NCBI GenBank assembly: GCA_023525975.1
Contig: CM042040.1
Location: forward strand, 49,321,486 to 49,385,485
Reading direction: 5' to 3'
DNA length: 64,000 nt
Source: Smallanthus sonchifolius
Lineage: Eukaryota > Streptophyta > Magnoliopsida > Asterales > Asteraceae
Position 1 is the first letter of the stretch. Every line of letters begins with the position of its first letter. The position numbers and the translations under genes were made by a program. This document shows positions 1 to 10,664 of this stretch, piece by piece. The notes under the pieces are model-generated. The model had not been told where the DNA came from and did not search any database. It saw only the letters and a list, made by a program, of their open reading frames with translations.

Positions 1-447
1 TTATTTTAAAAGCTTAAATGATATATTTTAAACCCGTAAACTCGGCCCGTTTATTTTAAACCAACCCAATGACTTTTTAAAACTTTTATAAAAATATAAA
101 CCCAATGATTTATTAAATAAATAGCCATTTTGACATGTGAAAAATAATAAACTAATATTTTTATAAATAAATACCTACACGACGTTTATTTATTTAAAAG
201 ATAAATATTTTATAAGTTTTAACTATTTAAACTATGAAATACAAATTGTTATCAAAAACGTATTTATTATACAAATATTTTTAACAAATGATTTCAAGGA
301 CTTACCCCATTAGTGAACCCGTACGCATTTAAACACATACGCGTACACGTACATACATTTAATACACATTTATTTGCATAGGATTTCAATGTGCATAAAA
401 GACATATTCTTCACCTACACGCGTGGATTAAAACACCCGCTTGCAAG

Positions 448-933
448 GTGAGTTACATATCCCCTATTTACATTTTTATACATTTTGGGGTGAGGCGTAA
501 TCTGTGCATACTTACATACAATTCAACTTGTGTTTACATGCGTAGATTATTGTGCTTTTGTGCATGGTCACTTGTTATGCTATGGATACTTTTAGGGTGG
601 TTTTTAAACTGTGTGTGACCCACATAGTCTTGATTCCATGCCTATCACGTTAAACCTTTGTGCTTATACATACTTGCATGCTTTGGATACTTTTAGGGTG
701 GTTTTAAACTGTGTGTGACCCACATAGTCTTGATTCCATGCCTATCACGTTAAACATGTATGCTTATACTTACATGCTTACAATTGGTATACACATAGTG
801 AATTCTCCACATTATGTCGTATCTTACCATGTCAAACCAAGAATTGTATAAACGTTTTTAATTAAACTTTTATTCAAACATATGTAAACTCACCAACTCT
901 CGTAGTTGACACTTGTTTTGGATTACGTTTCAG
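448..933 (+). other. Intron-like segment inside the edge LTR
   Basis: The donor is CAAG/GTGAGTTACATATCCCC at 448. The acceptor is ACGTTTCAG/GTGAAG, with AG at 932-933. It is preceded by an ACTCACCAAC block and GTTGACACTTG. The same order of donor, CCCC tract, ACTCACCA block, GTTGAC and TTTCAG/GT recurs in the LTRs of element B, element A and the chromovirus. Splicing is inferred, not shown. Confidence 0.45.
580..781. repeat. Tandem duplication, 101-bp unit, two copies
   Basis: Unit one starts CTATGGATACTTTTAGGG at 580. Unit two starts CTTTGGATACTTTTAGGG at 681. The copies are nearly identical through the GTGTGACCCACATAGTC segment and diverge near their ends. The duplication lies inside the intron-like part of the edge LTR. 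Confidence 0.8.
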
Positions 934-1166
934 GTGAAGATATGTGATTGTGTGACTATGTGTTGAAGGTGCTACACATAAGGCTTTTGGACCTAGTAAA
1001 ATAATTATGTGTAATATTCTAGAATAGAGTGTTGTAACTTGAATTGTAATTGAATATTTGATATTTAAATCTTATTAATGAATTATGCAACCTTAGCAGA
1101 TCATGTGCTTATGAACAATCATTTAGTGTCCGCCTCGATGATTCCGCCATCGGTCGGGGTGTGACA

Positions 1167-1702
1167 AGTCTTGCTGAGGATTATCAAATATGCTGTTGAT
1201 AACAATATCTGCTGAAGATTAATCATTGCTGTTGATTGGCATATCAAAAGCATCAACTTTACTACTAACAACTTTCTGCTATAACTCTGACACATCACAT
1301 GCAGAAAGAATGTTACTGGTGCAGACAATAAAAGACAACGCTCTCCTTCCAAGTATCCAAGCAATGATGCCTAAGAAGACGTTTGATTAAAGTTAACTTT
1401 TGTAGTCTTTGTTGTCTTAACTTGTAGTATAGCTTCTAGTATACAAGATCAACGGCTTGTGTTTGATCTGATCCTTAGAATCAAGCGTCTGTCTTGATTC
1501 TAAGTTACTATATAAGTAGTGTATCTGTTCAGTGTACAAGTATGCTTTCTTAGAGTTTTCTTTGTAATCTTGTAACCATTGAAGCTTAATACAATTTGCA
1601 TTTATCAGTACTCTTTGTGTTTACTTGTTTACATTGCATAGTTGTGATTGTTTCCGCCAATCTCAACTAGAATAGAACCATCTTGTATTCACCAATACTA
1701 CA
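1167..1702 (+). mobile_element. Truncated copia 5' LTR with TATA box and PBS
   Basis: The segment abuts the edge LTR and ends in ACTACA at 1702. It is followed by AGTGGTATCAAATC (1703-1716), a Met-tRNA-type primer-binding site of the TGGTATCA class. A TATA-like TATATAAG lies at 1509-1516, about 190 bases before the PBS, as expected for a U3/R boundary. A copia-type gag starts at 1817. The left boundary is not a clean TG, so the LTR may be truncated by its neighbour. Confidence 0.6.
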
Positions 1703-1816
1703 AGTGGTATCAAATCTTTGGCTCTTAGATTAAACAAACTCACACTTGTTTAATCACTCTCTGGTTCTATTCACTACTATCTCTTTGCTAAAACACCATA
1801 TATCACAAATCTAGAA

Positions 1817-2152
1817 ATGGCACAAAACAATGGCTTTGATGACACTGGAAGCATCAACAGACCACTAAGACTAGTGTCTGGAGAAGACTATGATATGTGG
1901 AAGAACAGGATGGAAAGTTTCTTCTGCTATCAAGAGTATGGGATGTGGAGATCCATTAAAGATGGACCATATATACCCATGGTGGCCTCTGCTGATTCCG
2001 GAGGTCCATCGGTCCCCAAAGAACCCTTAAAGTATTTAGATGAAGACATCAAGAAGATGGAGGTAGACTTCAAAGCCTAGGAGCCATTCAGATGTGCTTG
2101 CCAGATGAAGTCTTTCACAACTTCAGAGAATATAAGACTGCCAATGAGAAGA
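1817..2152 (+). pseudogene. Truncated copia gag (N-terminal part)
   Basis: The 87-codon frame starting at ATG 1817 resembles the N-terminus of plant Ty1/copia Gag: a basic start, then LVSGEDYDMWKNRMESFF, which matches the usual W-x-x-x-M gag core. It stops at 2078-2080. The homologous reading continues in another frame as GAIQMCLPDEVFHNF, typical of the next gag segment, so a frameshift separates the two. Recognisable gag ends near 2150, where unrelated LTR-like sequence begins. The downstream half of gag and all of pol are missing. It lies 100 bases after a PBS and so belongs to the LTR at 1167-1702. Confidence 0.8.
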
Positions 2153-3114
2153 TGTTTCATCATTAATCTCAACCTCGAGGGTTGTATTTGTAAATATCAA
2201 AACTCAGTTGGAAGATAAAAGTTTTATATTCACTTTTATAAACACAGGGTTTTCAAATAACCTTTCATCTTTGATTACAAAACAGGGTTTGAAATCATAT
2301 ACATCTTAAGCCACTGGAAATAGTACAACTCAGGGTTGATCAATTCCCTGGTCCTATCTCCTTTCTTTTCTTTAGGATTTCCCTTTACACGAGGCATGAG
2401 AATCCTACATGCATTCCATCCTTTTATTTGATGGGTCAGATCTTATGTCTGCCCGCCATACTTTCCTCATCAAAATTTATTCATTACTTGAAAACATTTT
2501 GAAAATAAAACGTCAGTGCGAACGCTGGTGAATACAATATCTTGAAATAAAATCATATGGCAGAAACAAGTATTAATTTCATAATCACAACTTTATGTTC
2601 AAGCTATACATTCAGTAGGCCCGTCCTGTTCAATCGCACCACAGTATACATTGGCGTCGTAGCTTATAACAACGGATATGTCTACGCCTTCGGATTTGTT
2701 ATAAGATAAGAACCGGCCGCAATCCGGGAATTTCACCCGTGACCCGTGTATCCCTTGCAAGTTTTACGTATACCTATGGCATGAATGCTTGTTCGTAGAA
2801 GAACGTTGAGCATTACTTTGTTAACCTTTATTTAGCCATTTTCGTAAATAAAATGTTTGACACAATTTTTGAAAGAGATAAAGTATTCACCTTTATAGTA
2901 GGAATGAGCCTCTATAGTTGAAAACTTATAAGCTAGCTTCCTAGTCTCGTTTCTCTAGCGTTTTGACCTTTCAACAAGTGTTTCTTCTTACACGGGGTAC
3001 TAGAATGAGCGGGAATCGAGCCGGAATCATCGGGATTCGTTTAGTAGGTCTCTGGAATGAAACGTGGGAGTTGGATTCGTGTTTGTTGTGAGGAAACCGA
3101 ATGAAATGGTCCAA

Positions 3115-3124
3115 GTATTTATAG
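3115..3124 (-). promoter_or_regulatory. TATA box of the minus-strand LTR
   Basis: The minus strand reads CTATAAATAC, a consensus plant TATA box. It lies just downstream (minus sense) of the GCGGACCG hairpin array, placing the array in the U3 enhancer position. Confidence 0.5.
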
Positions 3125-3137
3125 GATGAAAATGGAG

Positions 3138-3500
3138 CCCGTAGCGGACCGCTAAGCAGGCGGGTGGCGGTCCGCCACCGCCCATGCTGGTGTCAGCCAT
3201 ACACGTCTATTGTTGATTGGACCAAACCTTAATTTGCGGCGAGCGGACCGTTACCGTAGGGCGTAGCGGTCCGCCACCCTTACGTGTGGCAGATTTTGAG
3301 AAGTTTGCGGCTGGCGGACCGTTATCACATGGCGTGGCGGTCCGCCACGAATACGCGTGTCACAATACACGACCATTAGTCACTATACACGTGGCATTAT
3401 CGGATTGTTTGCTTAGTGACCAAGTAGCGGACCGTTACCACCTATGGTGGCGGTCTGCCACCCAACTACTCGAGGTAGGGGTTCCTTAGCGGACCTCTAC
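3138..3500. repeat. Array of GCGGACCG / CGGTCCGC inverted motifs
   Basis: At least four modules pair AGCGGACCG or GGCGGACCG with GGCGGTCCGCCAC downstream, with about 10-20 bases between the arms. A fifth half-module, AGCGGACCTCTACC, follows at about 3488. Module spacing is roughly 70-80 bases. The array is strikingly GC-rich against an AT-rich background. Each module could form a stable stem-loop or bind a dimeric factor. The 90-codon frame through it is a by-product. Confidence 0.75.
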
Positions 3501-3668
3501 CTGGGCTCGAGAGTCGGTGGTTGGGTTTAATCGAACAGAAATACCGATTGTTACAGTTATGTGCTGAGAAATCAAAAGATATAAAAGAATGAAAATAAAA
3601 AGCAAGTTTTTTGATTATGATTTCATTGTATAATTCTTTTTTGGGACGAAAAAGGTTAAGTGTGGGGA

Positions 3669-4755
3669 TGTGATGTGAGGTTAAATATCCCGTGTATAAG
3701 TGCCTAAGTATATAGTTTTAAGCGTTTAGCTTTGTATATCGAGTCTGTTTTATGTGCATTTGGTGTTTATGAGTGCTACAGGTTTAATGTGCTAAGTGAA
3801 CGGGAAAACACGAGTTTAAAATCATGAGGATAGTAGCATACACGGGTCCCGGAGAAGTAAAAGTCAACAAAAGTCAAAAATATGGAAATCAGAAATTCGC
3901 GCCACGCGAAGATCAGGAAGAAGAAGTTCGCGACACGCGAGGTCCTGAAAAGCCCACCCGACTAATTTGTTCTTCTCGCCACGTGAAGAACAACCATCCA
4001 AAGTTCGCGAAATGCGAAGATTTCTAAATTCGGCAAATTTAACATAATTTCAATTATAAGCCATGGAGCAGTCTACTGTCGAATTAACTTGTCTTCCTAC
4101 GATCCAGAGCTTCCCTAAGGTGATTTTCGGAGATAAAGTTCAAATCTTTTCAAGGTTTTGATGCTAGATCAAGTTACACCAATTATTGAAGAATTGATGA
4201 CGATGTCGATGAGCGGTTAATCTCTTCGTGTCGTTTCCGGGTGTAGGATCTGCTTGTAAGTGATAGACTAGGGTTCATACTTGATTTGGTTTGCTATTCT
4301 TGTAATCATATGATTGTTTGAATACTTAGTTTTTAGATTTGATTAAAATAGATTAGTTTGTCTTTGATTTATTATATTCATCAATTTTCGGTTTTCTATC
4401 GTGAATCATTGAGTATCTAGATCTGATGTTCTAAGTTGTTGATTGATTATTGAGTTGTTAATATGTGTCAAGTATTCGGTTTTATAGTCGTTACTCAACG
4501 CTGTCACTATCTTGATTGTTAATTATCTGTCAAATCTAATAACGAGTAATGTCTATGTAACTTCCAATAAGTAAAAACCTGTCTTCACAGAACTTGCAAT
4601 CTGAACCCGGAAGCGATCCGTTTTCTCTTAATAGTTTTCAAAAGTTTAAAGTTACTTGCTTTTTCAAAATCTGAACAGTTTTCATAAACAAACACTATCC
4701 ACCAATTCACTGTGGATACGACACCCTACTTCACTATACTATAGTTTAAGGTAGC
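3669..4755 (+). mobile_element. LTR preceded by a polypurine tract (Tat/Athila-like?)
   Basis: The purine-rich AAGTGTGGGGA directly precedes TGTGATGTGAGG at 3669, the expected PPT/3'-LTR junction. The sequence continues through a U3/R-like region with a small iterated TTCGCG motif array (3895-4025). The end near 4755 is set only by the start of the Ty3 integrase fragment. The AAGTGTGGGGATGTGATG start resembles Tat/Athila-type LTR starts as I remember them. No TSD was found. Confidence 0.45.
3895..4025. repeat. Array of TTCGCGNCACGCGAA-type palindromes
   Basis: Four modules are seen: TTCGCGCCACGCGAA, TTCGCGACACGCGAG, TCTCGCCACGTGAAG and TTCGCGAAATGCGAAG, about 30-50 bases apart. Each is an imperfect palindrome. 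The array lies within the LTR at 3669-4755. Confidence 0.65.
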
Positions 4756-4761
4756 TAGGGC

Positions 4762-5329
4762 TTAGAAATAATATTGTTTTTTATTGACCTTGAACGCGAT
4801 CACTTTCAATCTATCTTTTATCTGGATAACTTTTTGTGTTGTTTCAAGGACTATTTCAGTTCCAGACAACTTGTTTTCTCCTATTTCGGACCAACAGATT
4901 GGAGTTCGACATTTACGACCGTATAAGGCTTCAAAAGGAGCGACCTGTATACTTGTATGATAACTATTGTTATATGATAACACAAGCCCTTAACATATCT
5001 TCAAGGGTTTGGATTGTTCTTTCGCTTTGCCCGTCCGTCTAAGGATGGTAGGCAGTGCTAAGATTTAGTTTAGTACCGAGGGATTTTTGAAAACTTTGCC
5101 AGAATCAAGAAGTAAATCTACCATCTCTATCTGACACTATTGATAATGGCACACCGTGTAGTGTCATGATTTCATTAACGTATAACTGTGCCAACTTATC
5201 CATACTGAACGTTTCTTTCATTGGAAGAAAATAAGCAGACTTAGTAAGTCTGTCAATGATAACCCAAATAGTAACATTTCCTCGACTCGTTCGGGGAATT
5301 TTAGTAATGAAATCCATGGTTATCAGTTC
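4762..5329 (-). pseudogene. Ty3/gypsy integrase fragment, decayed
   Basis: Minus-strand frames match the Ty3 integrase core. MDFITKIPRTSRGNVTIW and IVSDRDGRFTS (5105-5335) carry the first two acidic residues. A degraded stretch follows where the STAYHPQTDGQSERT region belongs, and then YNNSYHTSIQVAPFEALYGR (4762-4983). Frameshifts and stops separate the pieces, and the C-terminus is lost at about 4780. It is the downstream half of the polyprotein at 8276-10664. The insertion of solo LTR B1 splits the gene between the PVWKWE and ITMDF regions. Confidence 0.85.
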
Positions 5330-5555
5330 TGTCACACCCCAACCGACGGCGGAATACGTCGGGGCGGGACATGTAGACTGTTCATAAGCACATAATCAAC
5401 TAAAGTTTCATATATAAATTAGTTTAAATTACATCACATTTTTCGAATAAAAACATACAAAGAAACAAAATACATCAACAAAATTTAACTGTTTATTTAA
5501 CTAGGTCCTCAATTCTTATGTGTAGCATCTTGAATATGAACTCAAAGATTAGCAC

Positions 5556-6017
5556 CTGAAACATGATGAAAACAAGGTCAACTAAAAATAGTTGGTGAGT
5601 ATACATATGTTTTGACTCTAAATAGTATCATTGTGTTGTGTGTATACAATCTATACATATCATGGTTAATAAGGCAATTATGAAGAGTTACTATTGTGAA
5701 ACCAAGTTGTACAATCAAACATTTGTAACTAGCATGCAAATAACCAAATTGTGTTGTCGGCAACAATCACCCTAACTGGGTGGGTTTGTCAGATTCAATA
5801 GATCTATCATTGTTAACCGTCGGCTTGTGTAGTTAATGATTGCACATGTAAATTGCACACAAATTGTAGTTTGCACACCTAGTACTCAAGCATAAGGCTC
5901 AAATTGCACACATGAATGTAGGGTGGAATTGTATTGTGAGTTTGTAAACATTGTATAATTGTACTCATGTTCCACCCCAAAAATGTAAATAGTGTAAAAG
6001 GGGCTATGTAAACTCAC
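5556..6017 (-). other. Intron-like segment in LTR B1
   Basis: On the minus strand the donor is CAAG/GTGAGTTTACATAG followed by CCCCTTTT. The acceptor is CATCATGTTTCAG/GTGC. It is preceded by ACTCACCAACT and AGTTGACC. The length is 462 nt, the same as in B2 and B3. Splicing is inferred from motif conservation. Confidence 0.45.
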
Positions 6018-6988
6018 CTTGAATGGTAGAGGGTTGAACTTGTAACATGAAGTAATAAAATTTAAGGATACCCTAAATTAAATAAGATACGTCATTTAAT
6101 ATATGAAAACGATTAAAGGAAACAAGAACGAAATGATCGTGTCTTTAGGATTTGGAACTAACGAACGAAAGAAATAAGAATACGAACTATAACGATAACT
6201 AAAGTAATAGTCTTTAAATGATTTAATGTTTTATAGATAAAATAGATTACATGTGTCAATAACAAGTATTATTTGTAAAAGTATAATAACTACAATATTT
6301 TTAAGACAATGCCAAAAGTGATTAAAATTAGGTTAGTAATAATCATCATCAATATTTATAAAGATATATTTGAAATAAATAAATTAGTTATGTGATTTGT
6401 AGTATTGTTATTTATAAAAATCAATTTACTAAATGAACCATATAGCTACTAATACCATATTATTTTTGGAATTAGTAATATGATGAAAAAAATATTAAAA
6501 TTCTTGATATTAATAACATTAATAAAATCGTATTGTTAATACTATATTACGGATTGTGTCGTTTTAGAGGTTTAGGCAAAAAATATATATATATACACAT
6601 AACGCTTTTGTTTAAATAAAATTCATGACGTTAAAACACGCGATCACTTTATAATTTTAAAAGTTATATATAAGATAATAGGGTTTAAATACGTTTGTCA
6701 CATTTTTGAAATATATATAGTGGTAACGAAATAATGCATACTTAATAATAATGCTCATATACTATGTGTTATACGTTTGTGGTAATCAAAAGGTTTTTAG
6801 AAATTAAATCAAATATATATATATACTTTTTATTTAGAAAAGATAATAACTATAAACTCTTGAAAGTTTATAAAAGAAATGGGTTTCTTTATTTTGCTTA
6901 CATTTATTCTTAAACAAAATAAATATATATTAGTGTTTCTTTAGTAGTTTGAAAGAAAACTCCAAAACAGAAAAATCAAATCGGAGAG

Positions 6989-7060
6989 GGCTGCTGCAAG
7001 GATTGAACCCTTGACCTCCCAGACTATTCTATAAAGTGTTAACCACTAGACCACAGACCC
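6989..7060 (-). other. tRNA-like segment in LTR B1
   Basis: The minus strand has a box-A-like CTAGTGGTTAACACTT, and further on CAAGGGTTCAATCCTTG. The latter is a perfect 5-bp T-arm stem with the 7-nt loop GTTCAAT, and it overlaps a good pol III box B. The total of about 72 nt is tRNA-sized. The anticodon arm is poor, so this is a relic or SINE-type head rather than a functional tRNA gene. Confidence 0.5.
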
Positions 7061-8029
7061 AACCTTGAATGCCAAACCATAAAACAAATTTGTATAACCA
7101 TAGTTCACTGCTTCATCTTCTCCCTGAAGCAAACCAGACGCGAACCCAGCCACCTGTCCCTCCCAAAATCGATTATTGAGATTGAAGGCGGTAAAGTGAC
7201 AAGCGATTAACAGGGGAAATGGGTTACCTAAAGTTAGTTTCTCGCAATTCAAGTCGTACGAGAGGATCCTCCCCTGCTTGCGTCGATCGTAAAAGAGAGA
7301 AGAATGGACGAATTTGTGTAATGATTTCGATTGTGAAATGATATGGGGACTGATGGGGTGTTAGAAAACGGGTTTACATTTTCGAATAACCAAGATTTTT
7401 GGGGTCGGAGCTTGATTTACGGGTTTGTTTCAAAGTTTCTCTTTTTAATTGGGTTTTGAATTTATTGCGACTAATGAGTGATAATCTACATTTGTGGCTG
7501 TAAAAACGTGCGAGTGATTCAAGGATTATATGATTTGGTCCAAAATGGTAACATTCTTGATTGATTTCAACGGATTTGGTGAGTTTAGAATTTGATTTTG
7601 ACTTTAGAAAGTCAAAATTCATGCATATGAGTATCCAGGGTCCAAAGAATAATGGGGAGGGGTTCACAAGGGTTCAATGAACTAATGAGGGGGTTCAAAT
7701 GCTATAGAGGAGTTATTTGCTAGGAAAAAGTTTAAGCTTAATTATTTAATTTAAATCCTTTTTATTCATTTACAAAATTATTTTTATAACATTTATAAAA
7801 ACTTACTCATTATTTCTTTTATTAAAATTATTTTATAAGGAAAAGTTCTATTTTTTTATAAACTTACAAATTGTATAAATGGGTTCTTTAATATAATCAA
7901 ATATACATATGTTTATATAAATACATGTATATATATATATTAAAAGACGTAAATACATAATTAAAACTCATAGGTTTTATTTTTGATATATTTATTATAA
8001 CAAACTATGAACATGTATATTTACATATG

Positions 8030-8030
<1 letters not shown>

Positions 8031-8116
<86 letters not shown>
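8031..8116. repeat. (TA)n microsatellite, about 43 units
   Basis: An uninterrupted TA run lies near the minus-strand 5' end of solo LTR B1. Shorter TA runs sit at the matching place in B2 and B3. Confidence 0.95.
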
Positions 8117-8119
<3 letters not shown>

Positions 8120-8275
8120 GAGAGAAAAAAATGATGTAATTGCAAAGATTGAAATTTTGAATTTGAAATACTTGAAATCACGATTAAGGATTTATAATGT
8201 ACTGAATTAGGATGAAATTAAATATGTTATTATCGTATAAAAAAAATTTACGACCGAAAAATCATGGATGTTACA

Positions 8276-9905
8276 ATTTCTTATTTCGAGACAGGTATTT
8301 CAAGTTGTTGTAACAAACTTGACGGCTTTTGGTGTTCAGCTTTAACTTAAGAACAAGTCAAACACTTGGCAACATAGATAGCGATATGCTTTTTCATTCA
8401 TATCCACTAATAATTGGCTTTTAGGTTTTTATACATTTTATCGCTTCCAGGATGCATCGTGTATTTAGATTTATGGGTTTCTTCAAGGATTTCTTCATGA
8501 GTATTCCCATAGATAGGAACCCAAATGTTGTTATTCATTCTAAGGATTCTATCAGCTCCTTTGATCAATTGATCGATCATGCCTCCTAATCCTTCCTTCT
8601 CAAGGTTGGGTTCTTGTAAAGCAAGTTTCTGAGATTCCTTAATACGAGTGATAGGATCGATTTTGGAGATCGAGACTTAAAGCACGAACTCGTTTAGGCT
8701 TCTCATGTTCCTTTTTGCTCAAGGCCGGTAAAGATAGTGAATTTGACTCCATATAGATAGTGCCTCCATAATTTCAGAGCGAAGTTTATGGCGCCCAATT
8801 CTAAATCAATTGTCGGGAAGCATAAGCAATGACCTTGCTTCCTTGCATTAACACACAACCAAAGCCGGTGTGTGAAGCATCACAGTAAATTGAAAAGCCT
8901 TCATTTCCATCTGGCAGAGCCAGTATGGGTGCTTGAGTCAATTTCTGTTTCAGAGTTTCAAAAGCTTCAGATTGTTTAAGACCCCATTCATAGTTGACTG
9001 ACTTGCGGGTCAGGGAAGTTAATGGTACAACTATTCGAGAGAAATCTTTGATAAACCTCCGATAGTACCCAGCTAGACCGAGGAAACTATGAACTTTAGT
9101 TGGTGACTTCGGGATTTCTCATTTGGATGTAGCCTCAATTTTGACAGGCTCTACTTGAATGCCATTCTCATTGATGACATGACCAAAGAATTGAACTTCT
9201 GATAGCCAGAATTCACCTTTTGAAAATTTAGCATATAGCCTTTCTTTTCTCAAGAGTCTGAGTAAGATTTTCAAGTGATCAACATGATCTTCCTTGCTTT
9301 TGGAATAGATAAGAAAATCGTCGATGAATACCATAACAATTTTTTCCAAGTAAGGTTTACAGACTCGATTCATCATATCCATGAATGTTGCTGGTGCATT
9401 AGTAAGTCCAAACGGCATTACCGTGAACTCTTAATGACCATATCGAGTTCTGAAATCAGTTTTAGGAATATCTTCTTCCTGGACTTTCAGTTGATGATAA
9501 CCAGATCGAAGATCAATTTTAGAAAAACAACGAGCTCCTTGGAGTTGATAAAAAAGATCATCGATTCGGGGAAGTGGATAACGATTCTTTATCGTAACTT
9601 TATTTAGCTCACGATAATCGATACACATACGCATTGTTCCGTCTTTCTTCTTAACAAATAGGACTGGGGCTCCCTAAGGTGATGAGCTTGGTCTTATAAA
9701 TCCTTTCTCCAGCAATTCATCTAATTGCTTTCTCAACTCTGTCATTTCAGTTAGAGCTAATCAGTACGGGGATTTAGCAATAGGTTCCGTTCCGGGTACT
9801 AGATTAATCCTAAACACCACTTCTCTTTTGGGTGGAATTCCAGGCAGTTCATCAGTAAAGACATCGGGGAATTCAGCCACAACCGGAACATCTTCAATCC
9901 TCGTT
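8276..9905 (-). pseudogene. Ty3/gypsy reverse transcriptase, RNase H and integrase zinc-finger region, decayed
   Basis: Reading the minus strand from 9905 down: an ELPGIPPKREVVFRINLVPG-type spacer, the RT palm with CIDYRELNKVTIKNRYPLPR and FSKIDLRSGYHQL (9431-9634), MPFGLTNAPATF and the catalytic VFIDDFLIYS (9119-9418), then an RNase H region containing YCDASHTGFGCVLMQ (about 8890). Next comes an H2C2-type remnant ending in LEIPV at 8300. Stop codons (for example just before MPFGL, where Tyr is expected) and frameshifts make it non-functional. It is a Ty3 element of the chromovirus type, older than solo LTR B1. Confidence 0.85.
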
Positions 9906-9908
9906 TTT

Positions 9909-10150
9909 GTCACACCCATAACACAGGACAATTATCTAACTAGAGTAGTACCTCCAACATATATGTTCCCAGGTAAGAGCGACGAGTCTAGGAGAGATTT
10001 ATACACCGCTCTTTCCTAGACAGAACATTCCGTTTGTCAGATAACTACATACTAATCAGAAGGTCGCCTTCTAGTTACTGTGACGTTGATATCAAAAACA
10101 CACAGCGAGAGACTAAATCGTAACTTCTATTAATATCGAAACATTGTTTA
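9909..10150. other. Unexplained insert between protease and RT
   Basis: Recognisable coding stops at about 9905 and protease-linked coding resumes at about 10150. The insert starts TGTCACACCCATAAC, like the family B LTR termini, but the rest matches nothing else in the window. It may be an LTR fragment captured by recombination. No TSD was recognised. Confidence 0.3.
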
Positions 10151-10664
10151 CATCATGTTCAACAAAAGTTACACCATCTGTTCCTAACAACGAAGTTCTA
10201 TTGCCTTTTTATGACACAGGATACGGGCTTGGTTAGAGGCTAACCAATCCATTCCTAGGACAATGTCAAAACCTGCCAAAGTCATTGGCAACAGTTTTTC
10301 AGGTATAACATGTCTGGATAATGTGATATGGCAATCGTCGAGGATTTCAGAAACTTGGACGAGGTCACCGTTGGTAGTTTTACCACGTATTTCTTGTCTA
10401 ATTTAGCTAAAGTTTTATTTAACATTCTACAGAATCTATGATCTATAAAACTTTGGTTTGCACCAGAGTCAAATAAAACTCGAGCATAAATATCATCAAC
10501 AAGAAATGTACTCGTAATGACATTGGGCATCCTTGCCGCTTCATGAGTATTGAGAACGAATGCTCGTGCATTCTTCTTTACTCCATCTGCAGGTTTGGGA
10601 CCTGTCCCATCGGTTTTCTTCAGTTTAGGACAAGTGATTTTGATATGACCAGCTTCGCCACATT
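10150..10664 (-). pseudogene. Ty3/gypsy Gag zinc knuckle and aspartic protease, truncated
   Basis: The minus strand encodes a CCHC knuckle (CHKCGEAGH, then C at the fourth position) at about 10640. The retroviral-type protease follows, with active-site motif LFDSGANQSFID (about 10470), and then a TLAGFDIVLGMDWL-like segment near 10250. The upstream part of Gag is missing because plus-strand sequence of another LTR begins at 10665. The C-terminal side is broken by the insert at 9909-10150. It belongs with the RT fragment at 8276-9905. Confidence 0.8.

Larger units (their letters stand above)
1..1166 (+). mobile_element. 3' portion of a long Ty3-type LTR, cut by the window edge
   Basis: The stretch ends at 1166 in GGTCGGGGTGTGACA. 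This is a diverged reverse-complement match to the terminus of the family B LTRs at 5330, 22903 and 29064. It shares with them the context ATGTGCTTATGAAC about 60 bases inside the end. It also holds the intron-like module seen in the other long LTRs here (donor at 448, acceptor ending at 933). No coding region is convincing; the 75-codon frame at 391-618 is incidental. The left end lies outside the window, so I cannot tell a solo LTR from an element end. Assignment to a Tekay-like lineage is inferred from LTR architecture only. Confidence 0.6.
2160..3560 (-). mobile_element. Minus-strand long-LTR fragment with promoter
   Basis: Read on the minus strand, this has an iterated GC-rich array (3138-3500), a TATA box in CTATAAATAC (complement of 3115-3124), a leader-like segment, and later CACCAGCG followed by CTGACG. 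That last block matches the one before the acceptor in the chromovirus LTR (38951-38973). I read it as U3-R-U5 of a Ty3-type LTR. The ends are unclear, and no TSD or coding region is seen. Confidence 0.45.
5330..8275 (-). mobile_element. Solo LTR of element family B (copy B1)
   Basis: The segment runs from TGTCACACCCC to GGATGTTACA, with TG/CA termini. It matches the two LTRs of element B at 22903 and 29064. The flanking 5-mers AGTTC (5325-5329) and ATTTC (8276-8280) are a 4-of-5 TSD. Independent proof of insertion is that the interrupted integrase resumes at the same codon region on both sides. No internal region remains, so it is a solo LTR, probably left by LTR-LTR recombination. It contains an intron-like module (5556-6017), a tRNA-like segment (6989-7060) and a long (TA)n run (8031-8116). 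Confidence 0.85.

Noticed and set aside
6989..7060. A functional tRNA gene
   Set aside because: The T-arm and box-A-like parts are good, but the acceptor and anticodon arms do not pair properly and it recurs within LTR copies.
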